Source: Sinorhizobium chiapasense
GTDB taxonomy: Bacteria > Pseudomonadota > Alphaproteobacteria > Rhizobiales > Rhizobiaceae
Reading direction: 5' to 3'
Assembly (NCBI RefSeq): GCF_036488675.1
Contig: NZ_CP133152.1
Location: 62,001-126,000, forward strand
DNA length: 64,000 nucleotides
The notes beneath the pieces were generated by a model. The model searched no databases, was not told the DNA's origin, and saw only the letters and a program-made list of their open reading frames with translations. Position 1 is the first letter of the stretch. Every line of letters starts with the position of its first letter. The translations under genes and the position numbers were made by a program. Shown piece after piece: positions 18,662-32,099 of the stretch.

Positions 18662-19918
18662 ATGCAGTCGCTATTGAATCCAAGCCTCGCCGAGGCGCGC
18701 CAGGACGTGGGAACCCGGCCGATGCAAGGGCGGAAAATCGTCGATTGGCTGATCAACGAGACGCGCGGCGAGCGCTTCGTCGACAACATCTTCGTGGAGA
18801 TGTGCGAACGGCTGGCTGCGGCCGGCGTGCCGGTCGCACGCGCGACGCTTCATTTCAGAATTCATCATCCGCAATGGATCGGCGCGCGCATCCTCTGGCG
18901 GAAAGGGCTGTCGGAGGCGGAACTCCAGACCTACGAATATGGTATCGAGGATACCGAGCAATACCTGAACAGCCCGCTGCACGAGTTCAACAACGGAGCA
19001 GCAGAAGTTCGGCGGCACCTCGATGACCCCGCGGCAGACGGCCCGCAGTACCCCCTTTACGATGAGCTGCGCGCCGGCGGTCTCACGGACTATTTCATCT
19101 GGCCGCTCGAACACACGCTCGGCAAGCGGCACGCGGTCACTTTCGCGAGCGACAGGCCGGGCGGCTTCAGCGATGAGGACATGGCGGTTTTCGCCGATCT
19201 CCTGCCGGCGTTGGCGCTCGTCAGTGAGATTCGATTGAAGAACCGATTTGCCCGAACGCTTCTGGAGACCTATGTCGGACCGCATGCGAGCGAACAGATC
19301 CTGGCCGGCGCGACGACGCGCGGCAGCGGGGTGACGGTCGGCGCCGCGATCCTGATCTGCGATCTTCGCGACTTCACGAAACTGTCCGACCTTTGGCCGC
19401 GCGACGACGTGATCGAACTGTTGAACGGCTATTTCGACGCGATGTGCGAGCCGATCGAGCGGCATGGCGGCGAGATACTCAAGTTCATGGGCGATGGCCT
19501 GCTGGCGATTTTCCCGCTGAGCGATCCGATGGCCTGCAACAATCTTCTCAGTGCAATCAGCGAAGCGCAGGCGGCGCTCGCGAGGCTGAACGAGGAGAAC
19601 GTGAAAAAGGGCCATGAACCGCTTGGCTACGGCATCGGCGTCCATGTGGGCGACGTGATGTACGGCAATATCGGCTCAAGCAAACGTCTCGACTTCACGG
19701 TGATAGGGCCGGCCGTGAACATCGCGTCACGCTTAGAAAACCTGACAAAGGTGATCAAACGACCCATTCTGCTCTCCAGGGCCTTCGTCGAAATGGCGAG
19801 ATGCCAAGGCGAGTTGGAGAATCTCGGCTCCCATCCGGTAAGGGGGCTCGACGAACCGATCGACGTCTTTGCATTTTCCAGCAATTCCGCGTCGGCGGAT
19901 TCGGCCGCAGGCGCGTAG
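18662..19918 (+). CDS. Class III adenylate/guanylate cyclase
   Basis: 418-residue soluble nucleotide cyclase. Residues 1-210 form an N-terminal domain I cannot assign firmly (possibly GAF-like, ending in FADLLPALALVSEIRLKNRFARTLLETYVG). The catalytic domain covers about 225-400, with metal-binding aspartates in LICDLRDFTKL (about 233) and KFMGDG (about 275), and the VGDVMYGNIGSSKRLDFTVIG and NIASRLE motifs. No membrane segment is seen. Sinorhizobium encodes many such cyclases, some involved in cAMP signalling during symbiosis, but I cannot match this one to a named gene. It stands alone downstream of the agp terminator. Confidence 0.88.
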   Translation: MQSLLNPSLAEARQDVGTRPMQGRKIVDWLINETRGERFVDNIFVEMCERLAAAGVPVARATLHFRIHHPQWIGARILWRKGLSEAELQTYEYGIEDTEQYLNSPLHEFNNGAAEVRRHLDDPAADGPQYPLYDELRAGGLTDYFIWPLEHTLGKRHAVTFASDRPGGFSDEDMAVFADLLPALALVSEIRLKNRFARTLLETYVGPHASEQILAGATTRGSGVTVGAAILICDLRDFTKLSDLWPRDDVIELLNGYFDAMCEPIERHGGEILKFMGDGLLAIFPLSDPMACNNLLSAISEAQAALARLNEENVKKGHEPLGYGIGVHVGDVMYGNIGSSKRLDFTVIGPAVNIASRLENLTKVIKRPILLSRAFVEMARCQGELENLGSHPVRGLDEPIDVFAFSSNSASADSAAGA

Positions 19919-20077
19919 TCGCGGCCGAAGGTCCGGAGCGACCGCTGGCCTTCTCGAAGAGACAAGCGAAGCAACGTGGCCGGGCAGAGCCTGCCGGACC
20001 TTATGCGTTCCTTATTTCTTCGGGACCGCTCCCATATCGATTTCCTATGCGGCTTCGGGTCAGAGTGACGCGGGACG

Positions 20078-20103
20078 GGAACTCCGTCTTAGGGCCAAGC
20101 GTT
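20078..20103 (+). promoter_or_regulatory. EcfG/RpoE2-type general stress promoter
   Basis: GGAAC (20078-20082), 17 bases, CGTT (20100-20103): an exact match to the GGAAC-N16/17-CGTT consensus of the S. meliloti RpoE2 regulon. It points toward the small gene at 20188, with about 84 bases of leader. Confidence 0.65.
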
Positions 20104-20187
20104 GCCTTCAGAATTCCATAGTTATCGCGTCAAGCGGCGACGAGTACCGGCCAAGCATGGCCGCCGATGTTTGCAGTGAGTAAGACG

Positions 20188-20496
20188 ATGAAGATCAAGA
20201 ATGGCTTCAGGATCAACTGGGGAGCCAGCCGAAACCTGCCAGTCGAGTATTTCATCCTGGCGAATGTGCAATTCGAAGGAAGGGTTATCGGCCATCTGGC
20301 CGGCCGTCCAATTCGCGAGACGGTTGTCGACAATGACGGACTTCGGTATCGGTTCGTCGGTGTTGCGGCGCGCGACCAGAGAGGCCGGTTCGATGTCCAG
20401 TCGCTCCAGACGCGCGAATGGATCATAGAGCCCGGGCTGGTCTACGCTCAGGATCCCACGCTGGCCTCCAACAGGCCCGCAGATCGCGCGGCGTGA
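20188..20496 (+). CDS. Small hypothetical protein, probably stress-induced
   Basis: 102-residue protein of unknown family. It has no signal peptide or membrane segment. The first 70 residues alternate hydrophobic and polar positions as in a small beta-rich fold (INWGASRNLPVEYFILANVQFEG, GLRYRFVGVAARDQRGRFDV). I chose ATG 20188 over an upstream ATG at 20167 because it gives the more protein-like start. An EcfG-type promoter lies upstream, suggesting induction in stationary phase or stress. It ends 15 bases before the convergent thiE stop. Confidence 0.6.
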   Translation: MKIKNGFRINWGASRNLPVEYFILANVQFEGRVIGHLAGRPIRETVVDNDGLRYRFVGVAARDQRGRFDVQSLQTREWIIEPGLVYAQDPTLASNRPADRAA

Positions 20497-20511
20497 CGTC
20501 GACCGTGTGGT

Positions 20512-21117
20512 TCAGCGCCAGCGCGCGGTCTTTTCGATCCATTCCCGTGTCCGGCCCTCCGGGTCGGCATTCAGCGTGATGTCGGTGACGACGGCGGCGC
20601 TGTCTGCGCCATGGGCGAAGACCCCTTCGAGCCTGTCGGTGTTCAACCCGCCGATCGCGACCAGCGGAAGCGGCCGCACGCGCTCGCGCCAGGCGGAAAT
20701 GCGGGAAAGCCCCTGCGCCTCCCACGTCATCTTCTTGAGGATCGTCGGGTAGATCGGACCGAGCGCCACGTAGTCGGGCCTGGCGGCAAGTGCCGTTTCG
20801 AGCTCGGCTTCGTCATGGGTGCTGAGGCCGAGCTTCAGCCCGGCGGCGCGGATCGCCGCGACGTCTGCCTCGGCGAGGTCCTCCTGGCCGAGGTGGACGA
20901 AGTCGCAGCCTTCCTCGATGGCGATCTGCCAATAGTCGTTGACGATCAACTGGCAGCCATGGGCGGCGCAGACCGCCCTGGCGCGGCGGATCTCGCTTCT
21001 GAGCTCCTCGTCGGGGCGGTCCTTGATCCGAAGCTGCACCAGTTTCACGCCGAGCGGCACCAATCGCTCGATCCAGGCGGCGCTGTCGACGATGAGGTAG
21101 AAAGGGTCGAGCTTCAC
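20512..21117 (-). CDS. thiE: Thiamine-phosphate synthase ThiE
   Basis: Joins the thiazole phosphate and the hydroxymethylpyrimidine pyrophosphate to give thiamine phosphate. The 201 residues form a TIM barrel with the family motifs [23 protein letters not shown] and GPIYPT. I use a GTG start at 21117-21115 that overlaps the thiG stop by 4 bases (GTGA); no ATG is available near the expected N-terminus. It ends the thiCOSGE operon, an order seen in Sinorhizobium and Rhizobium etli. Confidence 0.92.
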   Translation of the reverse strand: MKLDPFYLIVDSAAWIERLVPLGVKLVQLRIKDRPDEELRSEIRRARAVCAAHGCQLIVNDYWQIAIEEGCDFVHLGQEDLAEADVAAIRAAGLKLGLSTHDEAELETALAARPDYVALGPIYPTILKKMTWEAQGLSRISAWRERVRPLPLVAIGGLNTDRLEGVFAHGADSAAVVTDITLNADPEGRTREWIEKTARWR

Positions 21118-21887
21118 GAGAAAACTGCCTTTCCGATGACGGGGGTCGAGGGCACGGCCATGTCGCGCGGTTCGAGCATTCCCGCCTCGAACGCGGCATG
21201 ACCGGCCGCGATCGCCTTGGCGAAGGCTGCGGCCATCAGCGCCGGATTGCCGGCGCAGGCAACGGCGGTGTTGAGCAGCACCGCGTCGTAGCCGAGTTCC
21301 ATCACGGTGGTGGCGTGCGAGGGCCGGCCGATGCCGGCGTCGACGATCAGTGGTACGTCGGGAAAATGCGCGCGCATGGTTCGAAGCGCTGCAATGTTCT
21401 GCGGCCCCATGGCGCTGCCGATCGGCGCGCACCAGGGCATCAGCACTTTGCAGCCCGCTTCGACCAGCCGTTCGGCAACGACGAGATCGTCGGTGGTATA
21501 GGGGAAGACCTCGAAGCCCTCGTCGGCGAGGATGCGCGCCGCCTCGACGAGGCCGAAGATGTCCGGTTGCAGCGTATCGTGATGGCCGATGACCTCGAGC
21601 TTGATCCAGTTGGTGCCGAAGACCTCGCGCGCCATCTTCGCGGTCAGCACCGCTTCCGACACCGTGTGGCAGCCGGCGGTGTTCGGCAGAACGCGTACGC
21701 CGAGCTCGCGGATGAGTTCGAAGAAGGCGCCGCCTTGCCGGCCACCTGCCGTTTCACGGCGGAGCGATACCGTGACGACCTCGGCAGCGGCCTGCCGGAC
21801 GGCATCGGCGAGGATCGCAGGGGAGGGGTATCGCGCCGTGCCAAGCAGCATGCGCGAGCCAAGTTCCTGTCCGTATAATCTCAGCAT
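21114..21887 (-). CDS. thiG: Thiazole synthase ThiG
   Basis: Forms the thiazole ring of thiamine from deoxyxylulose phosphate, the sulfur carried by ThiS, and an iminoglycine supplied by ThiO. The 257-residue barrel contains the Schiff-base lysine Lys96 in NWIKLEVIG, and the phosphate-binding GIGRPSHA and LLNTAVA segments. It starts 2 bases after the thiS stop, and its ribosome site GGAGG lies in the last thiS codons, so translation is coupled. Confidence 0.95.
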   Translation of the reverse strand: MLRLYGQELGSRMLLGTARYPSPAILADAVRQAAAEVVTVSLRRETAGGRQGGAFFELIRELGVRVLPNTAGCHTVSEAVLTAKMAREVFGTNWIKLEVIGHHDTLQPDIFGLVEAARILADEGFEVFPYTTDDLVVAERLVEAGCKVLMPWCAPIGSAMGPQNIAALRTMRAHFPDVPLIVDAGIGRPSHATTVMELGYDAVLLNTAVACAGNPALMAAAFAKAIAAGHAAFEAGMLEPRDMAVPSTPVIGKAVFS

Positions 21888-21889
21888 CT

Positions 21890-22083
21890 TCAGCCTCCCT
21901 TCATCGGCGAAAGAATTTCGATCCGGTCGCGATCGTTGAGCCGGTGGTTTGCCCTTTCGGTCCGGTGAACGAGTTCGCCGTTGACCGCCGTTGCGAGCCA
22001 GTCCCCTTCGAATTCCAGCTGTGCCAGGAGCTCGGAGAGCGTGGCCGCGGCGACGTCCTGTTCTTCGCCATTGACGATCAGTC

Positions 22084-22087
<4 letters not shown>
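21890..22087 (-). CDS. thiS: Sulfur carrier protein ThiS
   Basis: 65-residue ubiquitin-like protein ending in the required Gly-Gly, whose C-terminus is adenylated and then thiocarboxylated to carry sulfur to ThiG. It begins MRLIVNGEE, typical of ThiS. The start overlaps the thiO stop (ATGA). The activating enzyme ThiF and a sulfur transferase are not in the window and must come from elsewhere. Confidence 0.93.
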
Positions 22088-24974
<2,887 letters not shown>

Positions 24975-25013
24975 TCACGGGAACACGGAATCCTGGCCTT
25001 CGCACGTCTGCAC

Positions 25014-25101
25014 CGTCCCTACGCCAGTATGAACTGGATCAGGTTCAACGGGTCACTGCGCGCTTTAGCAGTATCTCAGCCCCTTGCCGGGACCCCCCTG
25101 G
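25014..25101 (-). promoter_or_regulatory. TPP riboswitch (THI element) upstream of thiC
   Basis: On the minus strand the leader carries the conserved thi-box parts in order: GGGGGTCCC with GGGGCTGAGA (complement of 25070-25099), GACCCGTTGAACCTGATC (complement of about 25037-25054), the CAGTTC turn, and CTGGCGTAGGGA (complement of 25016-25027). Thiamine pyrophosphate binding to this element turns off thiamine synthesis genes. About 110 bases lie between it and the thiC ATG. I see no obvious T-run, so control of translation start is more likely than termination, but that is inference. Confidence 0.95.
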
Positions 25102-25253
25102 TGAATGGATGCAAATAGTCACCGATATCGCCGCGGCGTCAACCCTGTTTTTTGGCGTTTGGCCGGGTGCGGCACGCGTGGACAGTTGCGGCCCTTGGGA
25201 AGCGGGCGGCGTGACCCTATGTAAAAACGATCAACTTAAAAAGGCGATTGCTC

Positions 25254-25637
25254 ATGTCAGACAAGCCGATCAAGATTCCCGGGCCTGATCATCCGATCAC
25301 CATCGACCGCAATCCGGCGCGCGTCGTCGTCAAGCTCGACGGCCGCGTCGTTGCCGATACGCGCGATGCACTGACCTTGCGCGAGGCGTCCTATCCGGCG
25401 GTGCAGTATATTCCCCGCAAGGACGTCGACATGTCGCTGCTTGCACGCACCGATCATTCGACGCATTGCCCCTACAAGGGCGATGCTTCCTATTACAGCA
25501 TCACATCAGGCGGGGAGCGATCGAAGAACGCCATCTGGACCTATGAAAGACCGCATGCGGCGGTGCGCGAGATCAGGGACCATATGGCGTTCTATCCGGA
25601 TCGGGTGGATTCGATTGAGGAATTGCAGGCGTCTTAG
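25254..25637 (+). CDS. DUF427 family protein
   Basis: 127-residue protein with the DUF427 signature: VKLDGRVVADTRDALTLREASYP, then HSTHCPYKGDASYYSI and WTYERPHAAVREIRDHMAFYPDRVD. The family is common in proteobacteria and actinobacteria and its function is not established. ATG 25254 is preceded by AAAAAGGCG; a TTG at 25248 is a weaker choice. It stands alone, divergent from thiC and convergent with pobR. Confidence 0.88.
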   Translation: MSDKPIKIPGPDHPITIDRNPARVVVKLDGRVVADTRDALTLREASYPAVQYIPRKDVDMSLLARTDHSTHCPYKGDASYYSITSGGERSKNAIWTYERPHAAVREIRDHMAFYPDRVDSIEELQAS

Positions 25638-25749
25638 ATCACGATGATTTTTGGTCGAATCGACCCGAAATCATAAACGTGATCGATTCTAATACGTTAG
25701 AGCGGGATGCGGGCGGAAAACCGCTCACACTTTTCCTGATCCCGCTCTG
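25637..25749. repeat. Two-hairpin intergenic repeat, copy 2
   Basis: First hairpin: GATCACG (25637-25643) with ATGATTT pairs against AAATCAT and CGTGATC (to 25684). Second hairpin: AGAGCGGGAT (25699-25708) against ATCCCGCTCT (25739-25748), a perfect 10-bp stem enclosing GCGGGCGGAAAACCGC. The second half matches 170-211. It lies between the converging DUF427 gene and pobR and probably serves as a two-way terminator. Confidence 0.7.
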
Positions 25750-25782
25750 GCCGGCAAGTTCCAACCGTCGCTAAGTGCACCG

Positions 25783-26670
25783 TCACACGCCAAGTTTTTG
25801 CCGCTCCGCCATCCGCCAGGCTCGCGGTGTAGTCCCCACATGACGGACGAAGAAGCGTGAGAAATACGCCGTGTCTGAAAAACCGAGGCGGAAGCTGATC
25901 TCCTGGACGCTTGCACGCGTGAAGACGAGCTCGCGCCGCGCCGCGTTCAAGAGCCTTTCGGCGATGACCTCGTGCACGCTCTGCCCCGTCATCGTCCGGA
26001 CCACGCGGTTCAAGTGAGTCTGCGACAGGCCGAGCTCGCGCGCGTAGAATGCCGCCGGTCGGTGCGTAAGAACGTGCTGTCGGAGCAGAGCGTCGAACCG
26101 CTCCATTCGACGCTCGTTTTCGCTTTCCGCAGCCGCCGCGTCGGCACGCGGCGCTTCTGCAAGCCTCGCCGTCAGCGCCAGTACCGTCGAGAGATAGGCG
26201 TCGAGCAGGCTCGTGCGGTGATTGCGCCGCGCTGCCCATTCCTGTGCCAGGCGCTGCAAGGTCTCGGCGACGTAGCGGCCATCTTCGCTTTCGCCGAGCG
26301 GCGTCAGGCAAGGTTTCGACAGCCATGTGCCCAGCCTGCTGCGACCGCCCGGGGCAGCCGGCAGGTGCGATGCGAGGATCGTGAAGACGAAACCGTCGAT
26401 GTCGCGGGAAAAGCGGAAGCCATGGCTGACGGTGGGCGGGATGGTGATTACGGCCGGGGGAGAAATTGCCTGCGGCGTCTCGCCGAATATGGCGTCGCCC
26501 GAACCTTCGGCGATGTACAGGATCTGAAAGAAGCTCTCATGGCGGTGAAGGCCGATTTCCCAATGGTGCAGGCTGCTGCGCGAGGGGATCGTCTCGCAAT
26601 GCAGCCAGAAATCCGGACGTTCTCCGGACTCTTCACCGTAAAGCTCATATGTCGGAACCGCCCGCTTCAT
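25783..26670 (-). CDS. pobR: AraC-family regulator of 4-hydroxybenzoate hydroxylase (PobR)
   Basis: 295-residue AraC-type activator. The N-terminal half has a cupin-like HRHESFFQILYIAEGSGDAIF segment (about 45-65). The C-terminal half has the double helix-turn-helix (about 195-290, ARELGLSQTHLNRVVRTMTG and VQEISFRLGFSDTAYFSRFFVRH). It is divergent from pobA with a 176-base shared upstream region, as for AraC-type PobR of rhizobia, which responds to 4-hydroxybenzoate. ATG 26670 follows GTGGGAAGA. Confidence 0.87.
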   Translation of the reverse strand: MKRAVPTYELYGEESGERPDFWLHCETIPSRSSLHHWEIGLHRHESFFQILYIAEGSGDAIFGETPQAISPPAVITIPPTVSHGFRFSRDIDGFVFTILASHLPAAPGGRSRLGTWLSKPCLTPLGESEDGRYVAETLQRLAQEWAARRNHRTSLLDAYLSTVLALTARLAEAPRADAAAAESENERRMERFDALLRQHVLTHRPAAFYARELGLSQTHLNRVVRTMTGQSVHEVIAERLLNAARRELVFTRASVQEISFRLGFSDTAYFSRFFVRHVGTTPRAWRMAERQKLGV

Positions 26671-26729
26671 TCTTCCCACTTTACGCCGATGTTCGATAAG
26701 TGCAATTTCTTGGCTGGAATGTCCATTGA

Positions 26730-28019
<1,290 letters not shown>

Positions 28020-28086
28020 TGACGAATTCGACGTCGCCACCTCGGCCTTTGGCAGGAGAACCCACACGCAAGCTTCGCGGCGGTAA

Positions 28087-28104
28087 CATAACCGATCAGT
28101 TATG
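28087..28104. promoter_or_regulatory. Imperfect palindrome upstream of the branched-chain-type ABC operon
   Basis: CATAACCGATCAGTTATG, an 18-base palindrome with one mismatched pair, about 125 bases upstream of the binding-protein gene. The rest of this 208-base gap is AT-rich and probably holds the promoter. A good candidate operator for an unidentified regulator, perhaps the LacI protein at 32903. Confidence 0.45.
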
Positions 28105-28227
28105 AAACAAGCGCTGACAATTCATTTTTTATCGCTGTTGGACATGACAGACTGACGACGATGAGGTTGAACGCTAATAAATAAGCGATGCCGGACGGGA
28201 GTGAGCCGGGTATCGCAGGGAGGAAAA

Positions 28228-29400
28228 ATGAAACGGACAATTCTCGCCGCGCTGGCGGCATTGGCAACGAGCGGCGCGGCCGCGGCCGACACGATCAAGG
28301 TCGGCGTGATCGGGCCATTTTCGGGCCCGTTCGCGCTGCAGGGCAAGAATTTCAAGGCCGGCATCGATGCCTATATGGCGTTGAACGGCAGCAAGGTCGG
28401 CGACGACGACGTCGAGGTCATCTACCGGGACGTGCCGCAGGCGGATCCGGCCCAGTCCAAGGCGCTCGCGCAGGAGCTCGTCGTCAAGGAGGGCGTGCAG
28501 TATCTCGCCGGCTTCTATTTCACCCCCGACGCGATGGCGGTGACGCCGCTGCTCGAGCAGGGGAATGTGCCGCTGGTGGTCATGAATGCCGCGACCTCCG
28601 CGATCGTCACCAAGAGCCCGCTGGTCGTGCGCACCTCGTTCACGCTTTGGCAGACCTCCACACCGATCGCCAAGGTCGCGAAGGATGCCGGCGTCTCGAA
28701 GATCATTTCGGTCGTCAGCGACTACGGCCCGGGCGTCGACGCCGAAAACGCCTTCAAAAAGGGGTTCGAGGCAGTGGGCGGTGAGATCGTCGAGGCGATC
28801 CGCATGCCGCTCGCCACCAACGATTTTTCGCCGATCATGCAGCGCATCAAGGATTCGGGCGCCCAGGGCGTCTTCGCCTTCCTGCCGTCCGGCCCGACGA
28901 CGCTCGGTTTCGTCAAGGCCTTTAACGAGAACGCCCTCAAGGACGCAGGCATCAAGCTCTTTGCGCCGGGCGACCTGACGCAGGAGTCCGACCTTCCGGC
29001 GCTGGGTGAAGCCGCGCTCGGCCTTCAGACGACATTCCACTATGCCGTCTCGCACGACTCGCCGGAAAACAAGACCTTTGTCGAAGCGGCCGGCAAGGCG
29101 ATCGGCAACCCCGCCGAACTTTCCTTCCCTTCCGTCGGCGCTTACGACGGCATGCACGTCATCTACAAAATGATCGAGGCGACCGGCGGCGAGCAGGATG
29201 CGCAAAAGGCGGTCGATGCGGTCAAGGGACTTTCCTGGGCGAGCCCGCGCGGGCCGGTGTCGATCGATCCGGAATCGCGCCACATCATCCAGAACATCTA
29301 TCTGCGCGAGGTCGCCAAAGCCGAGGACGGATCCTACTACAACAAGGAGATCCAGACCTTCGAAAAGCAGGGCGACCCCGGCCTTGCGGCGCTGAAATAG
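28228..29400 (+). CDS. Branched-chain amino acid-type ABC transporter binding protein
   Basis: Periplasmic binding protein of the LivJ/HAAT type, 390 residues. It has a signal peptide (about 1-21, ending AAAA-DT), the strand IKVGVIGPFSGPFALQGKNFKAG, and the family C-terminus GPVSIDPESRHIIQNIYLREV. ATG 28228 follows CAGGGAGGAAAA. First gene of a five-gene transporter operon. Members of this family bind branched-chain amino acids, amides, urea or aromatic acids; the position next to pobA makes an aromatic acid worth considering. Specificity cannot be read from sequence. Confidence 0.88.
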   Translation: MKRTILAALAALATSGAAAADTIKVGVIGPFSGPFALQGKNFKAGIDAYMALNGSKVGDDDVEVIYRDVPQADPAQSKALAQELVVKEGVQYLAGFYFTPDAMAVTPLLEQGNVPLVVMNAATSAIVTKSPLVVRTSFTLWQTSTPIAKVAKDAGVSKIISVVSDYGPGVDAENAFKKGFEAVGGEIVEAIRMPLATNDFSPIMQRIKDSGAQGVFAFLPSGPTTLGFVKAFNENALKDAGIKLFAPGDLTQESDLPALGEAALGLQTTFHYAVSHDSPENKTFVEAAGKAIGNPAELSFPSVGAYDGMHVIYKMIEATGGEQDAQKAVDAVKGLSWASPRGPVSIDPESRHIIQNIYLREVAKAEDGSYYNKEIQTFEKQGDPGLAALK

Positions 29401-29467
29401 GAACGGCCGACTATTTCGATGCGGGGTCGCGGTGCTGCTCCGCATCATCGGGAAACAGGATGGGTAG

Positions 29468-30331
29468 ATGCAAACCGTCTTCAGCATAGCGGTCGACGCG
29501 CTCGCTTACGGCATGGTTCTGTTCGTGATTTCGATCGGTCTTTCCGTCACCATGGGGCTTATGCGGGTGGTCAATCTCGCCCATGGCGCCTTCGCCATGA
29601 TCGGCGGCTACATTGCCTCCTATGCGGCGCGGGACCTGGGGCTCGGCTATGGGATCGCACTGATGATCGCCGTTTTTGGCACGATCGTCATCGCCATCCC
29701 GATCGAGCGGCTGCTGTATCGCCGGATCTACGGGGCGCCGGAACTGACGCAGGTCTTGATGACGATCGGTATCACTTTCTGCATCATCGGCATCGCCAAC
29801 TATGTCTTCGGCCCGACGCTGAAGACGATCCCTCTGCCGTCGAGACTTCAGGGATCCGTCGATCTCGGCTTCCGTTCGATCGCCACCCACCGCCTGTTCG
29901 CGATCCTTTGCGGCCTCGCCGTTGCCGCCGCCCTCTGGTACGCGATCGAGAAGACCGCTTTCGGCGTGAAGCTGAGGGCGGCCGTCGACAACGCTGCGAT
30001 GGCGGCAGCCCTCGGAGTGCGCACCGAAATCGTCTATGCGGTGAGCTTTGCCATTGCCGTCGGCCTCGCTGCCCTGGGCGGTGTGTTGGGCGCCGAACTG
30101 CTCCCGGTCGAACCCTATTACGCCCTGCGCTACATGGTGACCTTCCTCGTCGTCGTATCCGTCGGTGGGGCGGGCTCGATACCGGGCGCCCTCGTTGCCT
30201 GCCTGTTGCTCGGCGGCATCGATACCGCGGGCCGCTACCTGATGCCGGAATTCGGCGAGTTCTTCTTCTATCTCGCCGTCATCGCAATCGTCTGCGTATT
30301 CCCGCGCGGCCTTGCCGGGAGAACGAGATAG
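29468..30331 (+). CDS. Branched-chain-type ABC transporter permease (LivH-like)
   Basis: 287-residue inner-membrane permease with about eight hydrophobic segments and the LivH start (AYGMVLFVISIGLSVTMGLMRVVNLAHGAFAMIGGY). The GVRTEIVYAVSFAIAVGLAALGGVL segment near 190-215 matches the coupling region. The 67-base gap after the binding-protein gene contains a weak hairpin (GATGCGG 29418-29424 / CCGCATC 29440-29446). Confidence 0.9.
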   Translation: MQTVFSIAVDALAYGMVLFVISIGLSVTMGLMRVVNLAHGAFAMIGGYIASYAARDLGLGYGIALMIAVFGTIVIAIPIERLLYRRIYGAPELTQVLMTIGITFCIIGIANYVFGPTLKTIPLPSRLQGSVDLGFRSIATHRLFAILCGLAVAAALWYAIEKTAFGVKLRAAVDNAAMAAALGVRTEIVYAVSFAIAVGLAALGGVLGAELLPVEPYYALRYMVTFLVVVSVGGAGSIPGALVACLLLGGIDTAGRYLMPEFGEFFFYLAVIAIVCVFPRGLAGRTR

Positions 30332-30336
30332 TGACC

Positions 30337-31338
30337 ATGGCGACGATGAACGAAGCACTGGCGAGAGCGCATGGCAATCGGCGAAAGTTCGGCCGCGACC
30401 TTGTCGGCCTTTCGGTGATCCTCGGGCTGGCCGTTGTCGGCTACCTTTTGTTTCCAAATAACCTGGCGCTGCTCACGCGCATGACGGCGATCGCGCTCCT
30501 GGTGCTGTCTCTCGACCTCGTGACCGGCTATTGCGGGGTGGCGACGCTCGGCCATGCGGCTCTGTTCGGAACCGGCGCCTATGCGGCCGGCATCGCCGCC
30601 GTCCACTTCGGCATCACGGATCCGCTGCTCATGCTCGCCTGCGGCATTTTCGGCGGTATTGTTGCGGGGCTTCTCTGCGGCGTGGTCATCCTCAGAGCCC
30701 ACGGCCTCCCGCAGCTCGTTCTGTCGATCGCCCTCATCCATCTCTTCCACGAGTTCGCCAACAAGGCGTCATCCTGGACGGGCGGCAGCGACGGGCTCGC
30801 TGGCATCGCGCCCGATCCGCTGCTCGGGCTCTTCGCGTTCGACCTTTGGGGCCGCACGGCTTACGTCTTCGGCATCGTCCTTCTTGCTGTAGCGTTCACG
30901 CTCTTGCGCCTTATCGTGCGCTCGCCCTTCGGCATGCTCTGCCGCGGCATCAAGGAGGATCCGATCCGCATTCGCGCGATGGGCGCCGCGCCGAAGGTGA
31001 CCTTGGTCAAGATGTACATGATTTCCGGTGCGGTGGCCGGTGCGGGTGGCGCGCTCAACGCCATCTCGACCCAGGTCGTCGGTCTCGACAGCCTCTCCTT
31101 CACCCTCTCCGCGGAGAGCCTGGTCATGCTGGTTCTCGGCGGCACCGGCTCGCTCTTCGGCGCGCTGACCGGCACGATCGTGTTCATGTTCTTCGAGGAT
31201 ATCGTTTCGGCCGCCAATCCCTTCCATTGGCTGACCATGGTCGGTGCCCTGCTGATCGCAGTCGTACTGTTTGCGCCCAAGGGACTCTACGGCACGAGCG
31301 CCGGCGCCGTGACCAGATGGCGGGAGACGCGCCGATGA
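30337..31338 (+). CDS. Branched-chain-type ABC transporter permease (LivM-like)
   Basis: 333-residue permease partner, with the LivM pattern LDLVTGYCGVATLGHAALFGTGAYAAGI and the coupling segment FGMLCRGIKEDPIRIRAMGAAPKVTLVKMYMISGAVAGAGGAL, here quoted only as short blocks. A polar N-terminal stretch of about 25 residues precedes the first membrane segment. ATG 30337 is preferred; an overlapping GTG at 30331 would add two residues. Overlaps the next gene by 4 bases (ATGA). Confidence 0.88.
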   Translation: MATMNEALARAHGNRRKFGRDLVGLSVILGLAVVGYLLFPNNLALLTRMTAIALLVLSLDLVTGYCGVATLGHAALFGTGAYAAGIAAVHFGITDPLLMLACGIFGGIVAGLLCGVVILRAHGLPQLVLSIALIHLFHEFANKASSWTGGSDGLAGIAPDPLLGLFAFDLWGRTAYVFGIVLLAVAFTLLRLIVRSPFGMLCRGIKEDPIRIRAMGAAPKVTLVKMYMISGAVAGAGGALNAISTQVVGLDSLSFTLSAESLVMLVLGGTGSLFGALTGTIVFMFFEDIVSAANPFHWLTMVGALLIAVVLFAPKGLYGTSAGAVTRWRETRR

Positions 31339-32099
31339 GTGCGATCTTCGAGGTTCGCAACCTGAAGCGATCCTTCGGCGGTCTCGCCGTCACCAACGAT
31401 GTCAGCCTTGCCATGCGGCCTGGCGACCGCGTGGCATTGATCGGCCCGAACGGCGCCGGAAAGACGACCTTCGTCAATCTCGTCACCGGCAACCTGACGC
31501 CCGACTCTGGCGAGGTCCGGATCAGCGGTGAAGATATCACCCGGGTCGATGCCATCGGACGTGTGCGGCGAGGCCTCGTGCGATCGTTCCAGGTGACGCG
31601 TCTCTTCCAGGAGATGACGCCGGCCGAACATGTGGCGCTTGCGGTGCTGCAGCGCGACGGTCGGGCAGGGCGCCTGTTCGGGAATTACCTCGCAATGCCC
31701 GAGGTCATGGCGGAGGTCGGCGATCTCATCGGCAAGCTCGGACTGCGCGACCTGATGCACCGGCGTGTGAGAGAAATCGCCTACGGCCAACAGCGGCTTT
31801 TGGAGATCGCCGTGGCATTGGCGCTGAAGCCCCGGGTGCTGCTGCTCGACGAACCGGCTGCCGGCGTGCCGCAAAGCGACACGGGCCGCATCGAGCAGGC
31901 GCTGGCCGATCTTCCGTCAGACCTTGCCGTGCTGATGATCGAGCATGACATGGACCTTGTCTTCCGCTTCGCAAAGCGGGTGATCGTGCTCGCCGCCGGC
32001 ACGATCATCTTCGACGGTTTGCCGTCGGAGGTGACCAAGGATCCGCGGGTGCGCGAAGCCTATCTGGGGAGCTATGCCAATGCCGGCCACGCCGCTTGA
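31335..32099 (+). CDS. Branched-chain-type ABC transporter ATPase (LivG-like)
   Basis: 254-residue ATPase with Walker A GPNGAGKTT, signature-region IAYGQQRLLEIA, and Walker B VLLLDEPAAGVPQSDT. LivG proteins normally have LDEPAAGLNP at the last point, so VPQSD is a local variation also seen in aromatic/urea-type transporters. Works with the LivF-like ATPase that follows, with which it overlaps by 20 bases. Confidence 0.92.
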   Translation: MSAIFEVRNLKRSFGGLAVTNDVSLAMRPGDRVALIGPNGAGKTTFVNLVTGNLTPDSGEVRISGEDITRVDAIGRVRRGLVRSFQVTRLFQEMTPAEHVALAVLQRDGRAGRLFGNYLAMPEVMAEVGDLIGKLGLRDLMHRRVREIAYGQQRLLEIAVALALKPRVLLLDEPAAGVPQSDTGRIEQALADLPSDLAVLMIEHDMDLVFRFAKRVIVLAAGTIIFDGLPSEVTKDPRVREAYLGSYANAGHAA

